Of a stretch of DNA of 41,065 nucleotides, positions 1-7,219 are shown in pieces. Source of the stretch: Mesorhizobium sp. (GTDB taxonomy: Bacteria; Pseudomonadota; Alphaproteobacteria; Rhizobiales; Rhizobiaceae); assembly GCA_027492275.1 (NCBI GenBank), contig JAPUFC010000082.1, positions 1 through 41,065 on the forward strand, in the 5' to 3' direction. Position 1 is the stretch's first letter. The number at the start of each line of letters is the position of its first letter. A program made the position numbers and the translations under genes. The notes under the pieces were generated by a model. The model was not told the origin of the DNA and did not search any database. It was given only the letters and a program-made list of their open reading frames with translations.

Positions 1-585
1 CGCGGCGAGGCCGGTCACCAGCGCCGCGCCGGCGTATTGCCAGCAGGTGCCGGTGACGAGGTTCTGCGACGAGACGAACCGCTTCTGCCAGACGGTTCCG
101 GCGCTGATCGCCACGACGCCGAGGAAGCAGGCCGAAAGCGTCGCCGCGTCGACGCCGGTGCCGACGCCGCCCATTCGGGGCGCGACGACCATCGCCACGC
201 CGACGAAGCCGAGCGCCAGGCCGAGCCAGAGCCGCGCCGTCGTCTTCTCGCCGAGCAGCCGCGCCGCCATCAGGGTGGTGAGCAGCGGCTGAAGGCCGAC
301 GATGACCCCGGAAAAGCCGGTCGGCAGCCCCTTGTGGACGGACCAGAAGACGCCGCTGAGATAGAAGCCGTGCAGCAATGCGCCGGCGACCGCCGCGGAC
401 AGCGCCTGGCGCGGGGCCGGCCAGGGCGCCGCGAGCCAGACCGCGGCCGCCGCCAGGATCAGGAAGGCGATGGCGAAGCGGACCGCGAGGAAACCGAACG
501 GCTCCGCCCACGGCATGGAATAGCCGGCGCCGATGAAGCCGGTCGCCCACAGCAGGACGAAAAGGGCGGGCAACAGGCGTTTCAT
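1..585 (-). CDS. EamA/DMT-family transporter, 5' part only (C-terminus outside window)
   Basis: Reading leftward from the ATG at 585, 195 codons stay open to the window edge. The protein is very hydrophobic, with several predicted membrane helices in the visible part: the N-terminal helix with LLWATGFIGAGY, a second with FLAVRFAIAFLILAAA, and later GLALGFVGVAMVVAPRMGG. The WATGFIG and PLLTTLMAARLLGEK stretches are typical of EamA (drug/metabolite transporter, RhaT/YdcZ-like) exporters of the inner membrane, which have ten helices and about 300 residues, so roughly a third is missing. The substrate cannot be read from the sequence. It lies 92 bp from the gluQRS stop on the same strand and may be read with it. 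Confidence 0.85.
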   Translation of the reverse strand, partial: MKRLLPALFVLLWATGFIGAGYSMPWAEPFGFLAVRFAIAFLILAAAAVWLAAPWPAPRQALSAAVAGALLHGFYLSGVFWSVHKGLPTGFSGVIVGLQPLLTTLMAARLLGEKTTARLWLGLALGFVGVAMVVAPRMGGVGTGVDAATLSACFLGVVAISAGTVWQKRFVSSQNLVTGTCWQYAGAALVTGLAA

Positions 586-677
586 GGTCGGCGGAATTCT
601 CCGGGAGGCGCCGATAGACCCGCCGCAGGCGGCGCGGGCAATCGGACAGGCGGCCAAAAGGCTTGAGCCATGGACCG

Positions 678-1547
678 TCAGACGCCGACCATGCGGCGGA
701 TGTCGCCCGGCGTGCGGCCGGCCTCGCGCAAGGCGTGGAGGCCGGTGGAACGCTCGCTCTTGGACAGCTTGCGCCCGTCCGCGCCGAGGATCAGGCTGTG
801 GTGCCGGTAGAGCGGCGCGGGCAGGCCGATGAGGTGCTGGAGCAGGCGCTGCACCGCCGTGGCGGCGAACAGGTCGCGGCCGCGCACGACGTGGGTGACG
901 CCCTGCAGCGCGTCGTCGGCAACCACGGCCAGATGATAGCTGGTCGGCACGTCGCGGCGGGCGAGGATCACGTCGCCCCAGTCCTGCGGCCGCGCCTCGA
1001 TCTTTTCCCCTTCGCCGCCTTCCGTCAGTTCGTGCCAGAACAGCGGGCCGCCGGTGCGAGCAAGGGCGGCGGCCATGTCGAGACGCCAGGCGAAGGAAGC
1101 GCCTGCGGCGATGCGCCGTCTTCGTTCGGCGAGGCTCATCGCTTTCTCGACGCCGGGATAATGCGGCACGCCGTCCGGGTCGTGCGGCCAGCGCGCGGCT
1201 TCGGGCGGTCTCGCGGCGATGAAGGCGCGGATCTCGCCGCGGCTCATGAAGGCCGGATAGACCAGCCCCTCGCCGATCAGACCCTCCAGCAGCCGCCCGT
1301 AGTCGGCAAAATGCTCCGACTGCCGCCGCACCGGCCTTTCCCAACCGATGCCGAGCCACGCCAGATCGTCATGGATCGCGGCCTCGAAGTCCGGCGTGCA
1401 GCGGGCCGTGTCGATGTCCTCGATCCGCAGCAGCATGCGTCCGCCCGTCGCGTCGGCCATCCGCGCGTTGAGCAGCGCCGAATAGGCGTGGCCGAGATGC
1501 AGCCTGCCGTTGGGGCTCGGGGCGAAGCGGAAGACGGGCGTGCCCAT
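678..1547 (-). CDS. gluQ: Glutamyl-Q tRNA(Asp) synthetase
   Basis: A 289-residue truncated paralogue of glutamyl-tRNA synthetase that attaches glutamate to the queuosine base of tRNA(Asp) in the cytoplasm. The N-terminus FRFAPSPNGRLHLGH contains the class I HIGH-type motif (His17-His20), and KLSKS near residues 260-264 is the KMSKS loop. The length matches the family, which lacks the anticodon-binding domain of GltX. The E. coli enzyme has a small zinc site of three Cys and one Tyr; here the matching stretch reads YPAFMSR, so the cysteines appear to be missing. The ATG at 1547 starts MGTPVFRF and fits the usual family start. It is divergent from the glycosylase gene at 1651. Confidence 0.95.
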   Translation of the reverse strand: MGTPVFRFAPSPNGRLHLGHAYSALLNARMADATGGRMLLRIEDIDTARCTPDFEAAIHDDLAWLGIGWERPVRRQSEHFADYGRLLEGLIGEGLVYPAFMSRGEIRAFIAARPPEAARWPHDPDGVPHYPGVEKAMSLAERRRRIAAGASFAWRLDMAAALARTGGPLFWHELTEGGEGEKIEARPQDWGDVILARRDVPTSYHLAVVADDALQGVTHVVRGRDLFAATAVQRLLQHLIGLPAPLYRHHSLILGADGRKLSKSERSTGLHALREAGRTPGDIRRMVGV

Positions 1548-1650
1548 GTGCGTGTCGGGACGGAGCGGTTTTCGGGTTGTGGGCGTTGTCGGCCGACTGC
1601 TACTGCCTGGCATCGACGCCAGCAAGGGCGGACGACCGCGAGGACTGGAA

Positions 1651-2322
1651 ATGCGTCCGATCTCCACCCCCGACGATCTCGCCGCCAGCCTGGACGCGCT
1701 GGATGCGCTCGATCCGCGCCTGGCGGCGGTGCGCGCGGCGGTGAGGCGGGCCGGCGGCGAGGTGCCGTTGCGGCGCACGGCTCCCGGACTGACCAGCCTC
1801 GTTTCCATCGTCGTCGGCCAGCAGGTGTCGCGCGCCAGCGCCGAGGCGATCCTGGGGCGGTTCGTGCGGCTTCTCGACCCGCTGACGCCCGACGCGATCC
1901 TGCGGGCGGAGGAAGAGGTCTTCCGGCAGGCCGGCTTCTCCCGGCCGAAGCAGCGCGCCGTGCTGGCGCTGGCCGCCGCCGTGCGCGACGGGCTCGACCT
2001 CGAGGCGCTGTGCGCGCTCGACGCCGGGGAGGCCATCGCGGCGCTGACGGCCGTGGCGGGCATCGGGCCGTGGACGGCGCAATGCTACCTTCTGTTCGCC
2101 GCCGGGCATCCCGACGTCTTCCCGGCCAAGGACGTCGCGCTGCAAAGCGCGGTCGGCCACGCCTTCGGGATGGAGCGGCGGCCGGGCGACCGGGCGCTGG
2201 CGGCGATGGCCGAATCATGGGCGCCGCACCGCGCCTCGGCGGCGCGGCTTTTATGGGCCTACTACGCCCATATGCGGGGCCGCGACGGCGCGCCTCCGGT
2301 GGAGTTGCGCGAAAAAGGCTGA
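1651..2322 (+). CDS. DNA-3-methyladenine glycosylase II-type (HhH-GPD) base-excision enzyme
   Basis: A 223-residue AlkA-type glycosylase that removes alkylated bases from DNA. The helix-hairpin-helix is visible as VAGIGPWTAQCY, followed by HPDVFPAKD, whose Asp161 is the expected catalytic residue of the HhH-GPD fold. The SIVVGQQVSRASAEAI stretch is the usual N-terminal signature of this bacterial subfamily, which lacks the N-terminal domain of E. coli AlkA. The ATG at 1651 is chosen because GAGG sits 9 bases upstream; earlier in-frame starts would run into the gluQRS promoter region. It is probably a housekeeping repair gene. Confidence 0.93.
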   Translation: MRPISTPDDLAASLDALDALDPRLAAVRAAVRRAGGEVPLRRTAPGLTSLVSIVVGQQVSRASAEAILGRFVRLLDPLTPDAILRAEEEVFRQAGFSRPKQRAVLALAAAVRDGLDLEALCALDAGEAIAALTAVAGIGPWTAQCYLLFAAGHPDVFPAKDVALQSAVGHAFGMERRPGDRALAAMAESWAPHRASAARLLWAYYAHMRGRDGAPPVELREKG

Positions 2323-2435
2323 AAACCGTGCTGTTTTGACAGGGAGTGCATGCGCGAAGGCGCTTCACATTCCCGTCATGTCGGGCTTACAGTATCGGCA
2401 TCGTTCCTGACGTTTTCCCGAAGGTGATCAGAAAC

Positions 2436-2993
2436 GTGACGGTCCATGTGTCGCCGGATGGCCTTCCCGCGCTGGTGCTGAACGCCGACTACCGGCCTCT
2501 CAGCTACTATCCCCTGTCGCTGTGGTCGTGGCAGGACGCGATCAAGGCCGTGTTCCTCGACCGCGTCAACATCATCGCCGAATACGACCAGCAGGTCTGC
2601 TCGCCCTCCTTCTCCATGAAGCTGCCCAGCGTGGTCAGCCTGAAGAGCTACGTGAAGCCGTCGCGCCATCCGGCCTTCACGCGCTTCAACGTGTTCCTGC
2701 GCGACCGCTTCCAGTGCCAGTACTGCGGCACCGGCGAGGAGCTGACCTTCGACCACGTCGTCCCGCGCCATCGCGGCGGCGCCACCACCTGGGAGAACGT
2801 CGTCGCCGCCTGTTCGCCCTGCAATCTCAGGAAGGGCGGCATGACGACGGCGCAGGCCAGGATGTGGCCGCGGCAAAAGCCTTACAAGCCGAGCGTGCAC
2901 GATCTGCACAACAATGGCCGCCTGTTCCCGCCCAACTACCTGCACGAAAGCTGGATGGACTATCTCTACTGGGACGTCGAACTGGAACCCTGA
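2436..2993 (+). CDS. HNH endonuclease family protein
   Basis: A protein of about 185 residues, conserved in Hyphomicrobiales as a chromosomal gene. The HNH core is complete: CQYCG, then FDHVVPRHRGGATTWENVV and ACSPCNLRKGG, giving two CxxC zinc pairs around the DHxxPxxxGG catalytic histidine region. The N-terminal PALVLNADYRPLSYYPLS is the typical conserved lead-in of this subfamily. I chose the GTG at 2436, because the family normally begins at this point and AAGGTGATC lies just upstream. An ATG at 2346 is in frame but would add 30 unconserved residues. The physiological substrate of the chromosomal HNH family is unknown. Confidence 0.9.
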   Translation: MTVHVSPDGLPALVLNADYRPLSYYPLSLWSWQDAIKAVFLDRVNIIAEYDQQVCSPSFSMKLPSVVSLKSYVKPSRHPAFTRFNVFLRDRFQCQYCGTGEELTFDHVVPRHRGGATTWENVVAACSPCNLRKGGMTTAQARMWPRQKPYKPSVHDLHNNGRLFPPNYLHESWMDYLYWDVELEP

Positions 2994-3092
2994 TCGAATT
3001 CGCGCCGGCCGCCCAACCGTTTCTTAAAGAGTTTGGCCTAACGATCCGGACAGGAGTTCCATGTCCGTGCATATCGATCGGAGACAAGGCTG

Positions 3093-4373
3093 ATGGCGGC
3101 CACACCGCTGCTTGAAGAGGTCAGCGGCGGGCCCTCGGGGGCCATGATCGCGGGCCTTGCCGGGCTGCCGCTGAAGCCGGCCGAGCTGGCGCGCATCGAG
3201 ATGGCGGATGACGGCCTGCCGCAGCGCAAGCTGGCGATCTACCAGGCATCCGCCGGCTTCGACCTGGTGGAGGAGCTCGACCATCTGGCCGTCCGCACGC
3301 TGGAATCCAACATCTTCTTCAACCCGCGCTTCCTGGCGCCGGCCATGCCGCGCCTCGACGACCGCGAGGTGCGGCTGGCGGTGATCCGCGACGGCGGCGA
3401 CGACAAAAGCCGGCTGCGGCTTCTGGTGCCGTTCTCGGTCGAGCGCGCGCCGGTGCCGCTGGCGTCGTCCATCATGCGGGTCTGGGCCAATCCGTTCGGC
3501 CCGCTCGGCACGCCGCTCGTCGACCGCGACGACCCCGAAGGGGTGCTGCGCGACTTCTTCGCCATGCTGTCGCGACCGCATCTCAAGCTGCCCAAGGTGA
3601 TGGTCATGCCGGATCTGCGCCTGGACGGAGCCTTCGTCGCCGTGCTGCGGCGCATGGCCGAAACGGGCAATCTGCCCATCGAGACCATGCCGTCGGTGGA
3701 GCGCGCCTTCCTCGACAGCCGGCTGGACGGCGACGAATACCTCAAGCAGTCGCTGCGCTCGCATCACTACCGCGAGTTCCGCCGGCTGAAGCGCCGGCTG
3801 GCGGACAAGGGCGTCCTCGAATACCACGTCGCACGCACGGCCGAGGAGGTGTTCCACGCCACGGAGGCCTATCTGGCGCTGGAGGCGGCCGGCTGGAAGG
3901 GGCGCGAGCACAGCGCCATGGCGATCGACCGCTTCCGCGCCGCCTTCGCGCGGGAGGCCGTGCACGGGCTGGCCGAGCTCGACCTCGCCCGCGTCCATTC
4001 CCTGACGCTGGACGGCAAGCTGATCGCCTCGCTGATCGTCTTCATCGAGGCCGGCATCGGCTATACGTGGAAGACGGCCTATGACGAGGCATTCTCGGCC
4101 TATTCGCCGGGCACGCTGCTGATGATCGAGGTCACCAAGCAGCATCTGGACGATCCCAACATCGTCGTCACGGATTCCTGCGCGGTCCCGGGCCATCCGG
4201 TCATGGACCGGCTGTGGTCGGAGCGCCGGCCGATCGGCACGATCCTGCTGGGAACCACGCCGGACGCGGGACGCGCGACGCGGCAGGCCGCCTCGCAACT
4301 GCATCTCTACCGCGAGACGCGCAACCTCGCCTCGGCGCTGCGCAACCGGGTGCGTTCGCTGATCCGGCGCTGA
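3093..4373 (+). CDS. GNAT-fold N-acetyltransferase (CelD/BcsL type, acetyltransf_6-like)
   Basis: A 426-residue protein with the layout of the double-GNAT acetyltransferases often called CelD/BcsL-like. The C-terminal half has the family pattern: LKQSLRSHHYREFRRLKRRL, then YLALEAAGWKGREHSA, LTLDGKLIASLIVF and GYTWKTAYDEAFSAYSPG, which forms the acyl-CoA and acceptor pocket. No signal peptide is seen, so it should be cytosolic. Relatives modify cell-surface polysaccharides or peptide precursors, but the acceptor here cannot be read. GGAGACAAGG precedes the ATG. It is the last chromosomal gene before the ICE junction. Confidence 0.85.
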   Translation: MAATPLLEEVSGGPSGAMIAGLAGLPLKPAELARIEMADDGLPQRKLAIYQASAGFDLVEELDHLAVRTLESNIFFNPRFLAPAMPRLDDREVRLAVIRDGGDDKSRLRLLVPFSVERAPVPLASSIMRVWANPFGPLGTPLVDRDDPEGVLRDFFAMLSRPHLKLPKVMVMPDLRLDGAFVAVLRRMAETGNLPIETMPSVERAFLDSRLDGDEYLKQSLRSHHYREFRRLKRRLADKGVLEYHVARTAEEVFHATEAYLALEAAGWKGREHSAMAIDRFRAAFAREAVHGLAELDLARVHSLTLDGKLIASLIVFIEAGIGYTWKTAYDEAFSAYSPGTLLMIEVTKQHLDDPNIVVTDSCAVPGHPVMDRLWSERRPIGTILLGTTPDAGRATRQAASQLHLYRETRNLASALRNRVRSLIRR

Positions 4374-4515
4374 ACCTTTGTCGCAGAGATGGGAATGGTG
4401 CGCCTCGACGGAGGCGTATCGAACCCGCAGGGTTCGCAAGGGCGACCGCCCGTCGGCCGAACAGGCCGCCCCATCGGAGCGGTGAGCGAAGCGAACTCGC
4501 GTGAGATATGGAAAA
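4374..4515. other. Chromosomal spacer before the ICE junction
   Basis: No gene is visible in these 142 bp. They lie beyond the 3' end of the split tRNA-Leu gene on the chromosomal side. Confidence 0.5.
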
Positions 4516-4570
4516 TGGTGCCCCTGGCCGGGATCGAACCAGCACGCCCGTGAAGGCAACAGATTTTGAG
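4516..4570 (-). other. ICE left attachment site: 3' part of a tRNA-Leu(CAA) gene
   Basis: On the minus strand these bases give the anticodon loop CTCAAAA, the long class II variable arm, the T arm GCTGG-TTCGATC-CCGGC and the acceptor 3' strand ending in CCA (4518-4516). The D arm and acceptor 5' strand should lie at higher coordinates, but the bases after 4570 do not match them. Only the 3' part of the tRNA is therefore present, and the integrase gene follows. This is the pattern left when an element integrates into a tRNA 3' end and duplicates it. The crossover core lies within these 55 bp at most. The intact gene should be at the other end of the element. Confidence 0.85.
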
Positions 4571-4697
4571 AGAGCGGATATGCCCTATCCTTTGTGTATC
4601 CGGCAGTATCCGTTTTCCCGATAACCGATTGTCCGCACTAGCTTTTTTCGGTTCTCAGATCACACATACCTAGCCGGACGTACGCTACGGTTGGCTT

Positions 4698-4722
4698 TCT
4701 AGGTGCACCTATGTTGCACCTG
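4698..4722. promoter_or_regulatory. Palindrome and repeat upstream of the integrase gene
   Basis: AGGTGCACCT (4701-4710) is a perfect 10-bp palindrome, and TTGCACCT repeats a half 13 bp later. It lies between the attachment site and the integrase ribosome binding site. It could be an arm-type integrase site, an excisionase site or an autoregulatory operator; the sequence alone does not decide. Confidence 0.4.
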
Positions 4723-4748
4723 AAATCCGACCTCAACGGAGGTTAGGA

Positions 4749-6170
4749 ATGCCCAAAATCAAACTCACAAAGACCGCTGTCGACGCCGCAACCCCGCAGG
4801 AGCGCGATTACGAACTCCGCGATACGACGATACCCGGGTTCCTTGTCAAGGTCACTCCGGCTGGCCGCAAGATTTTCATGGTGGCCTATGTCGCTCACAA
4901 CGGGCAGCGCCGAAAGCCCGCTATCGGCCGCTACGGTGAGATCACTGTCGAGCAGGCTCGGGGGATCGCCCAGGACTGGCTGGCCGAGGTCCGCCGCGGC
5001 GTCGATCCAAGCGCCGAACGAGCGACCGCCCGCCAGGCGCCCACGGTCAAGGAACTCTTCGACCGCTTCATCACCGACTACTCGGAGACCCGTAACAAGC
5101 CGTCCACCGTCGAGTCGAACCGCGGCTACGGCAAGCGCTACATCATCCCGGTGCTCGGCCAACTGAAGGTGCCTGACGTCACGCGCGCCGACATTTCGAA
5201 CCTGATGAAGAAGATGTCGAAGAAGCCGACCAACGCGAACCGCGTTCTCGCAGCCGTGCGGAAGATGTTCAACATGGCCGAGGTCTGGGGCATGCGCCCG
5301 GACGGGTCGAACCCGTGCCGCCACGTCCCGAAGTTCCCGGAACGGGGAAAGACCCGGCTCATCACCGACAGCGAAATGAAGAAGCTCTTCGCCTACCTCG
5401 CGCGGGCGGAGGCTGAGGGTCTTGAGCATCCCTTCATTCTCCTCGCAATCCGGCTCCAGTTCGAATTCGCCGCGCGGATGTCGGAGATCCTCCAGCTCGA
5501 ATGGTCGTGGATCGATTACGACAATCGCCGGGTGGTCTGGCCCGACAGCAAGACCGGCGGCATGTCCAAGCCCATGAGCGCCGAAGCGCAACGGCTGTTC
5601 GAGACCGCGCCGCGTCTTGAGGAATCGCCGTTCGTCTGCCCATCGGTCTTCGATCCCAACCTGCCGATGTCCAAGCACACCTATTACCAGGGCTGGCGGC
5701 GCATTCTTGAGCGCGCCGGGCTCCCGCATATCGGAACGCATGGCATCCGACATCGCTCGGCAACCGATATCGCCAACTCCGGCGTGCCGGTGAAGGTCGG
5801 CATGGCGCTCACCGCCCACAAGACGGTGACCATGTTCATGAAGTACGTGCACACCGAGGACGACCCGGTGCGCGCTGCGGCGGAGGCGGTCAACCAGCGG
5901 CGCCAGGCGTTGCTGGGCGGCCAGCCAGCGAGCCCGGCTCCGATCTCCACGCCGGCGCCGGTCGTGGATGTCCCTTCGGTTGCGCCTGACGTCGAGGTGA
6001 TCGAGCCAGTGCTGACAGCGGCCGGCAAGCCCCTCGGCTTCGAGGACGGCCAATACGCCTCGCGCACCAAGCTCGGAAACTACCGGCCGTTCCGGCATCG
6101 CTCCGGTGAAAACCGCGCCGTCCCTCCCGGCACCAAGCGCGATGAGCGAAAGGAGGCGAGCCATGCGTAA
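4749..6170 (+). CDS. int: Tyrosine recombinase (ICE integrase), P4/DUF4102 type
   Basis: A 473-residue site-specific recombinase expected to insert and excise the element at tRNA-Leu. It has an N-terminal arm-binding DUF4102 domain (about residues 1-95), a SAM-like core-binding domain (about 97-180) and a C-terminal catalytic domain. The catalytic set is complete: Arg243 (AARMSEIL), His331 and Arg334 (HGIRHRS), His357 (TAHK) and nucleophile Tyr366 (MKYVH). About 80 residues follow the core as a Pro/Ala-rich tail (SPAPISTPAPVVDVPS) and a basic end, longer than usual for this family. GGAGGTTAGG precedes the ATG. It sits directly beside the tRNA-Leu remnant and overlaps the next gene by 8 bp. 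Confidence 0.95.
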   Translation: MPKIKLTKTAVDAATPQERDYELRDTTIPGFLVKVTPAGRKIFMVAYVAHNGQRRKPAIGRYGEITVEQARGIAQDWLAEVRRGVDPSAERATARQAPTVKELFDRFITDYSETRNKPSTVESNRGYGKRYIIPVLGQLKVPDVTRADISNLMKKMSKKPTNANRVLAAVRKMFNMAEVWGMRPDGSNPCRHVPKFPERGKTRLITDSEMKKLFAYLARAEAEGLEHPFILLAIRLQFEFAARMSEILQLEWSWIDYDNRRVVWPDSKTGGMSKPMSAEAQRLFETAPRLEESPFVCPSVFDPNLPMSKHTYYQGWRRILERAGLPHIGTHGIRHRSATDIANSGVPVKVGMALTAHKTVTMFMKYVHTEDDPVRAAAEAVNQRRQALLGGQPASPAPISTPAPVVDVPSVAPDVEVIEPVLTAAGKPLGFEDGQYASRTKLGNYRPFRHRSGENRAVPPGTKRDERKEASHA

Positions 6171-6465
6171 GGACGCCAACCCGCAGCGCCGTTGGCCAAC
6201 GCCCGACATTCTGCGTCGCGCCAGGTTCGTCGACGACGCGGGACCGATCCGCTTCGTCGATACCGAAGCGGCTGCCCGCTACCTCGCTCTCGAGGCGCAT
6301 ACGCTGGAGTGCTACCGCTCGCTGGGCGGCGGACCGGTTTTCCATAAATTTGGAAAATGGGTCCGCTACGCGGTCGATGATCTCGACGCTTGGGCCGAAA
6401 GTTGCCGTCGCGTGACCACGGCTTCGCCGGCCGCTCCGCGCATCCTTCCCATTGACCGAACATAG
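6163..6465 (+). CDS. AlpA/MerR-like helix-turn-helix DNA-binding protein
   Basis: A small protein of 100 residues. The region DTEAAARYLALEAHTLECYR is a winged HTH of the HTH_17 (excisionase-like) type, and RYAVDDLDAWAE is the typical end of that domain. The ATG at 6163 is preceded by AAGGAGGCGAGCC. It overlaps the integrase end by 8 bp, so the two are translationally coupled. Proteins of this kind act as recombination directionality factors or as regulators of the integrase. It resembles the RdfS-like protein at 34908 (shared pattern GP..(H/R)K.G..V.Y.VDDL.AWA), so the element has two members of the family. Confidence 0.85.
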   Translation: MRKDANPQRRWPTPDILRRARFVDDAGPIRFVDTEAAARYLALEAHTLECYRSLGGGPVFHKFGKWVRYAVDDLDAWAESCRRVTTASPAAPRILPIDRT

Positions 6466-6480
6466 CCCCTAGGCTATATC
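6453..6480 (+). promoter_or_regulatory. Putative promoter/operator of the toxin-antitoxin operon
   Basis: TTGACC (6453-6458) and TATATC (6475-6480) are 16 bp apart. The interval overlaps the inverted repeat ATAGCC-CCTA-GGCTAT (6462-6477). The palindrome is a plausible site for autoregulation by the HTH antitoxin. The -10 box is only a few bases from the toxin ATG, so the promoter assignment is tentative. Confidence 0.45.
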
Positions 6481-6483
6481 GAT

Positions 6484-6849
6484 ATGTGGGAAGTCAAACT
6501 ACACCATGCCTTCGAAGCGGAGTTTCAGGCCTTCGAGCCGGCCGTTCAGGACGCCATGCTGGTGGTCGCCAAGGTGCTTGCCGATTTCGGTCCGCAACTT
6601 GGCCGCCCGCATGTCGATACGCTGAAGGGATCGAAACACGCCAATATGAAGGAGTTGCGGTTCGAGGCGGCCGATGGCGAATGGCGAGCAGCCTTCGCCT
6701 TCGACCCGGAGAGGAACGCGATCGTGCTCGTGGCCGGCGACAAGTCGGGTGGAAGCCAGAAGCGCTTCTACAGGAGCCTGATCGCAAAAGCGGATTTGCG
6801 GTTTTCCGATCATCTGGAAAGCCTGAAATCCGGAAAGAAGGAAAAGTGA
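6484..6849 (+). CDS. RelE/HigB-type toxin (phage-derived Gp49-like)
   Basis: A 121-residue basic protein beginning MWEVKLHHAFEAEFQAF. It has the Gp49/HigB pattern: the helix with QDAMLVVAKVL, then GRPHVDTLKGSKHANMKELR, WRAAFAFDP, IVLVAGDKSG and QKRFYRSLIAKAD. This matches ribosome-dependent mRNA interferases of the RelE/ParE superfamily (PF05973). The toxin-first, HTH-antitoxin-second order is typical of higBA loci. Only 1 bp separates it from the antitoxin gene. It starts the eight-gene operon that continues into the ABC-3C system. No good Shine-Dalgarno sequence precedes the ATG. Confidence 0.9.
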   Translation: MWEVKLHHAFEAEFQAFEPAVQDAMLVVAKVLADFGPQLGRPHVDTLKGSKHANMKELRFEAADGEWRAAFAFDPERNAIVLVAGDKSGGSQKRFYRSLIAKADLRFSDHLESLKSGKKEK

Positions 6850-6850
6850 G

Positions 6851-7219
6851 ATGGCACGGAGCCTGAACGACATCATCGCTGAGCTGCCGCCGGAGCGCCA
6901 GGCCGACATCGAGGCACGCTATCAGGAGCTCAAGCAGGAAGTCGAAGGCCTTCGGGAACTGCGCCAGATCGCCGGCAAGGCGCAAGCCGAGATCGCCACC
7001 GCGCTGAACATCAAACAGCCGTCGGTCTCCAAGATCGAGAAGCAGGCCGACATGTATCTCTCGACACTCCGCAGCTATGTAGAGGCAGTCGGCGGCAAGC
7101 TGGAACTCATGGTGAAACTGCCGAAGCGGCCGGCCATGCGCATTCATCATCTGGGTGACGTCGCACCGACGGCGCGTGCGCCAAAGCCAATCCGGTCGGC
7201 CAAACAGCGCCATGGATGA
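6851..7219 (+). CDS. HigA-like antitoxin with XRE-type HTH
   Basis: A 122-residue protein. A helical N-terminus (ELPPERQADIEARYQEL) precedes the HTH at about residues 40-75 (AGKAQAEIATALNIKQPSVS), followed by KIEKQADMYLSTLRSYVEA, the usual continuation of an XRE domain. It should neutralise the preceding toxin and repress the shared promoter. It ends 8 bp inside the next gene, so the TA pair and the ABC-3C genes are physically coupled. The operon might place the conflict genes under antitoxin control; this is inferred from spacing only. Confidence 0.9.
   Translation: MARSLNDIIAELPPERQADIEARYQELKQEVEGLRELRQIAGKAQAEIATALNIKQPSVSKIEKQADMYLSTLRSYVEAVGGKLELMVKLPKRPAMRIHHLGDVAPTARAPKPIRSAKQRHG

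Noticed and set aside
4374-4510. A second tRNA or tRNA-like gene in the spacer left of the junction
   Set aside because: TATCGAACCC recalls a T arm, but no matching acceptor or anticodon arms were found.
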